Shown in pieces: positions 25,161-31,387 of a stretch of DNA of 31,387 nucleotides. The translations under genes were made by a program, and so were the position numbers. Under the pieces are notes generated by a model. That model saw only the letters and a program-made list of their open reading frames with translations. It was not told where the DNA came from and made no database searches. How positions within the stretch are numbered: position 1 is the stretch's first letter; each line of letters opens with the position of its first letter. This stretch comes from Proteobacteria bacterium UBA4656 (GTDB lineage Bacteria; Pseudomonadota; Gammaproteobacteria; Xanthomonadales; Ahniellaceae): the NCBI GenBank assembly GCA_002405525.1, contig DHLY01000054.1:37968-69354 (forward strand). Reading direction: 5' to 3'.

Positions 25161-28019
25161 ATGAACTGCATCGCCCCCGCCCTCCGCGCAGCGCTCCTGC
25201 TGGCCGTCGCCGCGGTCGCGTCGCCTGCCGCCGCGGTCGCCGCGCCGGACGTCCGCCAGTCCGTGCGACACGACACCTCGCGGCCGCTGCGTGAACTGCT
25301 GCAGGAGCGGCCCGCGCCCGCTCTCGCACCGGACGCCGTGCCGCGCGAGGTGCCAAACCTGTTTCCAAAGGACCGTCGCGTGGCGACGGCCTCGCCCGCG
25401 GCGGATGCGCCCCCCGCCCGCCAGGTGCAGCGCAGCCCGAGCGGCGTCATCGCCCCGCCGATCACCTTCTCCTTCGACGGTTTCAGTCTGGGTAACGGCG
25501 GCAACGCGATCCCGCCCGACACCAATGGGGACGTCAGCCCCGGCACCTTCGCGCAATGGATCAACAGCGCCTGGGGCACCATCGACAAGGTGACCGGCGC
25601 GCGTTCCGTGCCGACCGCCGGCAACTCGTTCTGGAGCGGCTTCGGCGGCCCGTGCGAGGCGAACAACGACGGCGATCCGATCGCGCTGTGGGACGATCGC
25701 GCGCAGCGCTGGGTGATGTCGCAGTTCGTGGTCGACGACCCCGGCCAGCAGTGCTTCGCGATTTCGACCAGCGCCGACCCGCTGGGTTCCTATCACCGCT
25801 ACCAGTTCGACTTTCCCGATTTCGGCGACTATCCGCACATCGGCGTGTGGACCGACGGTGCCGGTCAGAGCGCCTACCTGCTGACCACCCACGAGTTCAA
25901 CCTCTCGCCGCAGCAGTTCCTCGGCGCGGCGGCGATCGCAGTGCAGCGCGACCGCATGCTGGTCGGCCAGCCGGCGGCAATGGTGCGGTTCGCCGGCCTC
26001 GATGCGTTCGGCATCGCCTCTGCGCATCTCGAGGGCCAGGTCGCCGCGCCCGCCGGCGCCTGCCCGGTGTTCGCGCACTTCGACTTCGACACCGCCGACT
26101 ACCTGTTCTGGGACCTGTGCCTGAACTGGGCTGCACCGGCGTCGAGCACCTTTTCCGCCAACCCGACCCGGATCGCGCCGACACAGCCCTTCGTGCCGCG
26201 CTTCGAGGATGTGCCCCAGGCAGGATCGACCTCGCCGCTGGACGCGTTCGGAACCCACATCATGTACCGCGCTACCGCGCGCGCCTTCCCGGCTGGCGCA
26301 CCGGCGCGGGTGACGATGGTGGTCAACCACGTCGTCCTCGGACCGGCCGAGCAGGGCGCGATCAAGTGGGCGCAGTTCAACTTCAATCCCGCACCGCCCG
26401 CGGCCGGCGCGCTGTTCGCGGATGGCTTCGAGCCGGGCGTCGCGCCGGCGGCCCTGGTCAAGTCGCTGTACGACGAGGGCACTTTCGCGCCGGACGCGAA
26501 CACCCGCTGGTTGGGCGCGATCGCGATCGACCGCAGCGGCAACATCGGCCTCGGGTACTCGGTGTCCAGCGCCGCGATCAGCCCGCAGTTGCGCACGACC
26601 GGCCGCGCGCTCGGCGACGCCCCCGGCCTGCTGCGCGACGAGCAGACCTGTACGCCGCCGGGTACCGGCTCGCAGTTGAGCACCAGCGGCCGCTGGGGCG
26701 ACTACGCGTCGATGAGCGTGGACCCGGTCGACGAGTGCACGTTCTGGTTCACCGGCGAGTACTTCCCGGTCACGTCGACCAGCGCGTGGTCGACCAGGAT
26801 CTGCAAGTTCAAGTTCGATGAATGCGGTACTCCGACCTTCGCCCTGGTCGCCGATTCGCCGCAGCGGGTCGAGATCTGCGGCGCGCCCACGCCGCCGCCG
26901 CCGACCTGGGCGCTGCGCCTCGGCGTCTACGACGGCTTCGCCGCCGCCACCAACTTCGCGATCAGCGGGCTGCCGGCGGGCGCCAACCCCACCTTCTCGC
27001 CGGCGACGGTGACGCCGCCCGGCAGCACCACGCTCACCCTTGCCGGGGCACCCACGCTCGCCAGCGGCGATTACGCCGGCGTGGTCACTGCCACCTCCGG
27101 CACCCTGGTCCGCAGGCTGCCGATCCAGCTGGGGGTCTCCGCCGCCCTCGCCGGCGCGCCGTTGCCGGGCTCGCCGGGCGATGGCGCCACCGGCCTCAAG
27201 CTGCGCCCGACGCTCGCCTGGGCCCCGGTCGCCGGCGCGGTCCGCTATCGCGTGGAGGTTTCCACCAGCAGCACCTTCGCCACCCTGGTCGCGTCCAGCA
27301 CGGTCACCGCGCCAACCTGGACCGTCGGCACCACGCTCAGCCCCAGCACGCAGTACTTCTGGCGGGTGCGCGCGGACAACTACTGCGGATCAGGCGCGTT
27401 CTCTGCCACACGCAGCTTCACCACCGGCGTTCCAGGCACCTGCCCGGCGGGCACCGCCCTCGCCGTCGTTTTCAACGACGACTTCCAGGCCGGCGTCAAC
27501 GGCTGGACCACCGACGGCACCGGCGGCACCGGCTGGAGCCAGCAGACGCCACCCGTCGGAACCGGGCTGGGCACCATTGCCTGGCGCGTGCCCAACAACG
27601 CGGTCACCAGCGACCGCGGCCTGGTCTCGCCGGCGATCGCGATCCCGGCGGGCGCGGCTTCCGCCTTCGTCAGCTTCGACGCGCACTACAGCTTCGAGAC
27701 CGACACCGCACCCGGCTGCTGGGACGGCGCCGCGATCGAGGCCAAGGCCGCCGCGGCGACGGCCTTCACCTACCTCGGTCCGGCGGCGGTGTTCACCAAC
27801 GGCTACAACGGCGTGATCCTCGCCGGTGCGCCGCTGGCCGGGCGCGAGGTCTGGTGCCGGCCGCCGGCATCGCCGCCGGCGCGCTCGATCGTCGATCTCG
27901 ACGCCTTCATCGGCCAGTCGGTGCAGTTGCGCTTCCGAGCCACCACCGACAGCAACACCGTCGCCGCCGCGCCGAACGGCATGTCGATCGACAATCTGCG
28001 CGTCGAGGTCTGCCAGTAG
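25161..28019 (+). CDS. Large secreted multidomain protein (beta-propeller-like, FN3-like, jelly-roll-like)
   Basis: A 952-residue exported protein, role unknown. After a signal peptide (about 1-29, ending 'AAAVAA'), residues 95-560 contain 'PPDTNGDVSPGTFAQWIN', 'TRWLGAIAIDRSGNIGLGYS' and 'WGDYASMSVDPVDECTFWF'. These resemble a family of large secreted proteins of unknown function that I read as propeller-like. A short insert 'ALFADGFEPG' lies at about 413-422. Residues about 665-755 form an FN3-like domain ending 'STQYFWRVRADNYCGSGAFS'. Residues about 770-952 look like a jelly-roll carbohydrate- or protein-binding domain, starting 'FNDDFQAGVNGW'. Eleven or so Cys in the mature chain suggest disulfides. 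I chose ATG 25161 for the signal peptide; ATG 25125 overlaps the previous stop. Confidence 0.78.
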   Translation: MNCIAPALRAALLLAVAAVASPAAAVAAPDVRQSVRHDTSRPLRELLQERPAPALAPDAVPREVPNLFPKDRRVATASPAADAPPARQVQRSPSGVIAPPITFSFDGFSLGNGGNAIPPDTNGDVSPGTFAQWINSAWGTIDKVTGARSVPTAGNSFWSGFGGPCEANNDGDPIALWDDRAQRWVMSQFVVDDPGQQCFAISTSADPLGSYHRYQFDFPDFGDYPHIGVWTDGAGQSAYLLTTHEFNLSPQQFLGAAAIAVQRDRMLVGQPAAMVRFAGLDAFGIASAHLEGQVAAPAGACPVFAHFDFDTADYLFWDLCLNWAAPASSTFSANPTRIAPTQPFVPRFEDVPQAGSTSPLDAFGTHIMYRATARAFPAGAPARVTMVVNHVVLGPAEQGAIKWAQFNFNPAPPAAGALFADGFEPGVAPAALVKSLYDEGTFAPDANTRWLGAIAIDRSGNIGLGYSVSSAAISPQLRTTGRALGDAPGLLRDEQTCTPPGTGSQLSTSGRWGDYASMSVDPVDECTFWFTGEYFPVTSTSAWSTRICKFKFDECGTPTFALVADSPQRVEICGAPTPPPPTWALRLGVYDGFAAATNFAISGLPAGANPTFSPATVTPPGSTTLTLAGAPTLASGDYAGVVTATSGTLVRRLPIQLGVSAALAGAPLPGSPGDGATGLKLRPTLAWAPVAGAVRYRVEVSTSSTFATLVASSTVTAPTWTVGTTLSPSTQYFWRVRADNYCGSGAFSATRSFTTGVPGTCPAGTALAVVFNDDFQAGVNGWTTDGTGGTGWSQQTPPVGTGLGTIAWRVPNNAVTSDRGLVSPAIAIPAGAASAFVSFDAHYSFETDTAPGCWDGAAIEAKAAAATAFTYLGPAAVFTNGYNGVILAGAPLAGREVWCRPPASPPARSIVDLDAFIGQSVQLRFRATTDSNTVAAAPNGMSIDNLRVEVCQ

Positions 28020-28020
28020 C

Positions 28021-28060
28021 GGCGAGCGACGCGACCGGGGTCCGGGCGCTCGCCGGTCGC
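28021..28060. terminator. Candidate bidirectional hairpin between convergent genes
   Basis: GCGACCGG at 28031-28038 pairs with CCGGTCGC at 28053-28060. An alternative stem pairs GGCGAGC at 28021-28027 with GCTCGCC at 28048-28054. It lies in the 54-nt gap where the secreted-protein gene and the TRAP gene both end. There is no T-tract, so termination activity is uncertain. Confidence 0.35.
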
Positions 28061-28073
28061 GCCCCGCCGCCCG

Positions 28074-29183
28074 TCAGCCGCGCGCCTGGTAGAACGCCAC
28101 CTCGCTCATCGCATGCCATTCGCGGGATTCGTCGCGGAAGGCGCGCATCGAGTCGTAGACGCGGCGCGCGAACGGGTCCTTGGCTGCGATTTCCTCGAGC
28201 ACCGCGGCGGAGGCGTCGCGCAGGGCTTCGAGCACGCTGTCGGGCAGGCGCCGGAACTCGACCTTGTGCTGTTCGCGCAGGGTCTTGAGAGCGCGGTGGT
28301 TCTGCGCGGTGTAGTCGGCCAGCATGTCGTCGTTGATCGCCTGGCAGCAGTTGGCGACCACGGCCTGCAGATCGGCTGGCAGAGAATCCCAGGCCGCCTT
28401 GTTGACCAGTGCCTCCAGCGTGGGCCCCGGCTCCTGCCAGCCCGGGTAGTAGCAGTATCTCGCCACCCGGTGCAGGCCGAAGGCGAGGTCGTTGTACGGA
28501 CCCACCCATTCGGCGGCATCGATCGCGCCCGACTGCAGGGCGGTGAAGATCTCGCCGCCCGGCAGCGACAGCGGCGCTGCGCCCACGCGCGCCATCACCT
28601 CGCCACCGAGGCCCGGGATGCGCATCTTGAGCCCCTTGAGGTCGGCCACGCCGGTGATCTCGCGGTTGAACCAGCCGGCCATCTGAACCCCGGTGTTGCC
28701 GGCCGGGAACGGCACCAGGTCGAACTTCGCGTACAGCTCGCGCCACAGTTCCAGGCCGCCGCCGTGGGTCAGCCAACCGTTCATCTCCTGCGCGTTGAGC
28801 CCGAACGGCACCGCGCAGAAGAACGGCGCCGCTTCCGACTTGCCCTTCCAGTAGTAGGCCGCGGAGTGGCCCATCTCGGCGGTACCGCGGCTGACCGCGT
28901 CGAACACCTCGAATGGCGGCACCAGTTCGCCACCACCGTAGACCTTCACCGCCAGGCGCCCGCCCGATGCGGCGGTGATGCGCTCGCCCAAGTGCGCCGC
29001 GGCCGCACCCAGTCCCGGGAAGTTGGGCGGCCACGAGGTGACCATCTTCCATTCGAAGCGCTGCGCCGCGGCCGTGGGCCCGGCGTCGCCCTCGGGCGCG
29101 CGCTGGCCGCAGGCGGAGAGCGTGGCGCCGGCGGCGGCGGCGATGCCGGCCCGGCGCAGGAAAATGCGGCGATCGTTCTTCAT
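28074..29183 (-). CDS. TRAP transporter solute-binding lipoprotein (DctP/TakP-like)
   Basis: A 369-residue periplasmic binding protein. Its N-terminus has a twin-arginine motif ('DRRIFLRR') followed by a hydrophobic core and the lipobox LSAC (Cys near residue 25), so it is probably exported folded through Tat and then lipidated. The mature domain has the TRAP fold: 'WKMVTSWPPNFPGLG', 'GGGELVPPFEVFDAVSRG', and the carboxylate-binding 'LKGLKMRIPGLGGEVM' with its conserved Arg. The middle 'SGAIDAAEWVGPYND' matches TakP-like 2-oxoacid binders. The ATG at 29183 has GGGAGGCC upstream. The membrane subunits DctQ and DctM are not encoded nearby, so it is an orphan here. Ligand is inferred to be a keto or hydroxy acid. 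Confidence 0.9.
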   Translation of the reverse strand: MKNDRRIFLRRAGIAAAAGATLSACGQRAPEGDAGPTAAAQRFEWKMVTSWPPNFPGLGAAAAHLGERITAASGGRLAVKVYGGGELVPPFEVFDAVSRGTAEMGHSAAYYWKGKSEAAPFFCAVPFGLNAQEMNGWLTHGGGLELWRELYAKFDLVPFPAGNTGVQMAGWFNREITGVADLKGLKMRIPGLGGEVMARVGAAPLSLPGGEIFTALQSGAIDAAEWVGPYNDLAFGLHRVARYCYYPGWQEPGPTLEALVNKAAWDSLPADLQAVVANCCQAINDDMLADYTAQNHRALKTLREQHKVEFRRLPDSVLEALRDASAAVLEEIAAKDPFARRVYDSMRAFRDESREWHAMSEVAFYQARG

Positions 29184-29336
29184 TGGGGGCCTCCCGCTGC
29201 TTGATGGCCGAGTGTAGGAATCGGTGCGCCGCGTGCGCAATGCGGTCGCGGGCTGCGCGGGCTCCGGGTGCGTTCAGGTTGCAGTGCTATCCTCCGTCGC
29301 GTCCCGCGTCAGCCCGCGGGTGCGGGGGATTTCCGA

Positions 29337-31226
29337 ATGGGCACCCGGATCGGCCATTACGACATCGTCGCCGAGCTTGGCCGCGGCGGCATGGGCGTGG
29401 TCTTCAAGGGCCACGAGCCGGCGTTGAACCGTTACGTGGCGATCAAGATGCTCGCGCCGGCACTGGCGCACGACGAGTCGGTCAAGGAGCGCTTCCTGCG
29501 CGAGGCGCGCTCGATGGCCGCGCTCAACGACCCGCACATCATCCAGATCTACTTCATCGGCGAAAACGAGGGCCAGCCCTACTTCGCGATGGAGTTCGTC
29601 GAGGGCGAGTCGCTGTCGACCTTCCTCAAGCGCGAGGGCCGCATGGGCCCCGAGGCCGCGGCGCGCGCGATCTACCAGACCGCGCTGGGTCTGGCGACCG
29701 CGCACGACAAGGGCGTGGTCCACCGCGACATCAAGCCCGGCAACCTGATGCTGAATGCTCGCGGCCAGATCAAGATCGCGGACTTCGGCATCGCCTACTC
29801 GAGCACCGATCTGTCGAAGAAGCTGACCTCGACCGGCGAGTTCGTCGGCACCCCCGGCTACCTGTCGCCCGAGGTCTGCACCGGTCAGCCGGTCGACATC
29901 CGCTCCGACATCTTTTCGCTCGGCATCGTGTTTTTCGAGCTGCTCACCGGGCGCATGCCGTTCACCGACGAATCTCCGCTGGGCCTGATGCTGGAGGTCG
30001 TGCGCGCCGAGATCCCCGACGTGCGCGCGCTCAACGCCGACGTCGACGAGGGTCTGACGGCCATCCTCCGGAAGATGACCGAAAAGGATCCGGCCGCGCG
30101 CTACGCCGACTGCCACGCGCTGGCTGCCGACCTCGCGCGCCACCCGCTGCTCGCCGCCGGCAACACGATCAGCGCGCGGCCCGTGATGTCCACTGCCGCA
30201 CAGACGATGCTGGCGATGAAGACGCCGCTGCCGGGCGCAAAGGCGGCCACACCGGCGCCGGCCGGCGATTTCGCCACCCAGCCCAAGGCGCCCACGCCGC
30301 CGCCTCTCCCGCCCCGGCCCTCGGTTCTGGAAGCGCAGAACCGCCGCACGGGCACGGGGGGAGGCGCGTTCATTGGCGTAGCCGCCGTCCTGCTGCTGGC
30401 CGTGCTCGGCGGCGGAGCCTGGGCGTTCCGCGATCGCATCCCGCTGCTGGCGGACGGTTCGGTGACCTCGGCTTCGGCCATGCCCGGCGCCGGCGCCCGG
30501 CCGGTGGAGCCAGCGGGCCCGGCGCCGGCACCGGTCGCGGCGGCCGCGGAACCCGCACCGGCCGACCCGGTGCCCGCCGTCACGCCGGCGCTCGTCGCCC
30601 CTGACGGCGAGGTCGGCGGCGAGGCGTCCGCCGTGGCGCCGGTTGCGCCAGTGTCCGAAGCGCCGCCGCAGCGCCCGGCGGGCGAGGTCCGCGCCGCAGA
30701 GCCCGCACCGCGCGGCGAGCCGCGCCGCGCCGTCGCCGCGGTCGGTCAGCCGCGCGAGCAGGCCGAGCCACCGCGCCCGATCGGTCCGCCGAGGATCGCG
30801 GTCGTCGCCTTCGGCGATCCCGCGGTCGCCGGCCCCGCGAAGCAGGCGATCGAGGAGGCGCTGCTCGGCCGCGGCTTCCTGGTCGCCGACACCGAGGTCC
30901 TCGGCGACCTCGCGCGCGGCGATCTGCCGCGCGTCCTCGGCGCCGCGCCGCGCCACGGCGTGCGCGCCCTGGTGGTGGTGCGCGCCGAGCCGGTCGGCCA
31001 GCAGCAACTGAACTACTACGGCCAGAGCAGCACGCTCTACACCGCCAACCTCACCGTGCGCCCCTACGACGTCGAGACCCGCTCGCCGCTGTCGGCCGGC
31101 ATCCGCGCCAAGGTCGACTTCACCTCGCTCAACGCCGAGACCAACACGCTGGAGGCGATCGAACCCGAATTGCCGCGCGTGCTGGGATCGCTGGCGGGGT
31201 TCAAGCCGAAGGGGCAGGGCGGCTGA
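29337..31226 (+). CDS. Transmembrane Ser/Thr protein kinase with C-terminal extracytoplasmic domain
   Basis: A 629-residue eukaryote-like kinase. The cytoplasmic kinase domain (8-270) is complete: glycine loop GRGGMG (15-20), Lys37, HRD (129-131) in 'HRDIKPGNLML', DFG (149-151), activation segment 'GTPGYLSPE' (171-179). A Pro-rich juxtamembrane stretch ('PTPPPLPPRP') precedes one transmembrane helix (343-364). Beyond it, a 120-residue Ala/Pro linker leads to a C-terminal domain (about 484-625) starting 'PPRIAVVAFGD'. This alternates beta strands and helices and resembles the CsgG/LpoB/TolB-N type of periplasmic domain (inference). PASTA repeats are absent. The ATG at 29337 follows GGGGGA. It diverges from the TRAP gene across 153 nt. 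Likely role: envelope sensing that drives protein phosphorylation. Confidence 0.9.
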   Translation: MGTRIGHYDIVAELGRGGMGVVFKGHEPALNRYVAIKMLAPALAHDESVKERFLREARSMAALNDPHIIQIYFIGENEGQPYFAMEFVEGESLSTFLKREGRMGPEAAARAIYQTALGLATAHDKGVVHRDIKPGNLMLNARGQIKIADFGIAYSSTDLSKKLTSTGEFVGTPGYLSPEVCTGQPVDIRSDIFSLGIVFFELLTGRMPFTDESPLGLMLEVVRAEIPDVRALNADVDEGLTAILRKMTEKDPAARYADCHALAADLARHPLLAAGNTISARPVMSTAAQTMLAMKTPLPGAKAATPAPAGDFATQPKAPTPPPLPPRPSVLEAQNRRTGTGGGAFIGVAAVLLLAVLGGGAWAFRDRIPLLADGSVTSASAMPGAGARPVEPAGPAPAPVAAAAEPAPADPVPAVTPALVAPDGEVGGEASAVAPVAPVSEAPPQRPAGEVRAAEPAPRGEPRRAVAAVGQPREQAEPPRPIGPPRIAVVAFGDPAVAGPAKQAIEEALLGRGFLVADTEVLGDLARGDLPRVLGAAPRHGVRALVVVRAEPVGQQQLNYYGQSSTLYTANLTVRPYDVETRSPLSAGIRAKVDFTSLNAETNTLEAIEPELPRVLGSLAGFKPKGQGG

Positions 31227-31244
31227 GCCGGTTCGTTGGGAGCC

Positions 31245-31332
31245 TAGGGCCCAGGGCTGTGGGAGCGGCGCGTCCGCCGCGATATCTCCAGTCTTGCGTC
31301 AGCCTGGTCGTGCTGCACGCAGCGCTCCCACA
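31245..31332. repeat. Composite repeat after the kinase gene: TAGGGCCCAGGGC core plus two facing REP-like units
   Basis: TAGGGCCCAGGGC at 31245-31257 is identical to the core of the def-fmt repeat. It abuts a REP-like unit starting CTGTGGGAGC at 31257, with hairpin GCGGCG-CGTC-CGCCGC and ending CGCGAT at about 31282. A second unit in the opposite direction occupies 31310-31332 (on the minus strand TGTGGGAGCGCTGCGTGCAG then CAC). The last 55 nt of the window show nothing further that I can name. Confidence 0.75.
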
Positions 31333-31387
31333 TTGCGGGCGATAGCGGCGATTCGCCCAAGGACCGGAGCGCGTCGCCGCGCCCCGG

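Noticed and set aside
29285..29293. TGCTATCCT as an extended -10 promoter for the Ser/Thr kinase gene
   Set aside because: No matching -35 sequence at the right distance and no second line of evidence.
24121..31226. A horizontally acquired island comprising the exported pair, TRAP receptor and kinase
   Set aside because: GC content and codon use look the same as in the housekeeping part, and no integration site, tRNA or mobile gene is present.

Overview
The window looks like a chromosomal segment of a high-GC gammaproteobacterium, most probably of the order Lysobacterales (Xanthomonadales). Three things point there. The core blocks LysM-dprA-smg-topA and def-fmt-rsmB-DUF4390-ntrY have the xanthomonad layout. 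A XanB2-like chorismatase, linked in xanthomonads to hydroxybenzoate supply and the yellow aryl-polyene pigment, lies beside hemF. Gaps carry short palindromic repeats of the 'GTRGGAGCG-hairpin-CGCGAC' type. No phage, integrase, transposase, CRISPR array, rRNA or tRNA is visible. Genus and species cannot be set from the sequence alone.

Layout. 1-4225: a truncated TerC-family membrane protein (minus) diverges from a two-gene sodium/solute symporter operon (DUF4212 small subunit plus large subunit) that ends in a strong intrinsic terminator; a small YggT-like membrane protein and a Gly/Asp-tailed membrane protein follow. 4552-9499: the YbbA/YbbP ABC exporter pair (minus) diverges from tesA, its usual genomic partner, followed by a GGDEF diguanylate cyclase. 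9574-12346: a DUF4126 membrane protein, hemF (minus) and a chorismatase (plus). 12440-18173, all minus: a LysM secreted protein, dprA, smg and topA. 18329-23965, all plus: def, fmt, rsmB, a DUF4390 lipoprotein and an NtrY-like histidine kinase, with fmt to ntrY packed by overlaps or very short gaps. 24121-28019: two exported proteins of unknown role. 28074-31226: an orphan TRAP solute-binding lipoprotein (minus) and a transmembrane Ser/Thr protein kinase (plus).

How the genes work together. The def-fmt pair handles the N-terminal formyl group of nascent proteins; rsmB modifies 16S rRNA. The dprA-smg-topA row groups DNA uptake/recombination and supercoiling control. YbbA/YbbP with TesA forms a likely envelope lipid-handling module. 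Most other genes are housekeeping or single envelope and signalling genes.

What stands out. (a) Three families of short intergenic repeats are present, one of which supplies the stop codon of topA. (b) Three genes (tesA, the GGDEF gene and the DUF4390 gene) have N-termini that become more convincing if one base is removed from a short homopolymer, suggesting real frameshifts or assembly errors. (c) The Ser/Thr kinase carries a periplasmic domain that looks CsgG/LpoB-like. (d) The NtrY-like kinase has no response regulator next to it. (e) Two genes have a TAGACT box exactly 6 nt before the start codon, as expected for leaderless mRNAs. I found no clear multi-gene system that I would call new; the best candidates for new biology are the kinase architecture, the exported pair at 24121-28019 and the repeat families.
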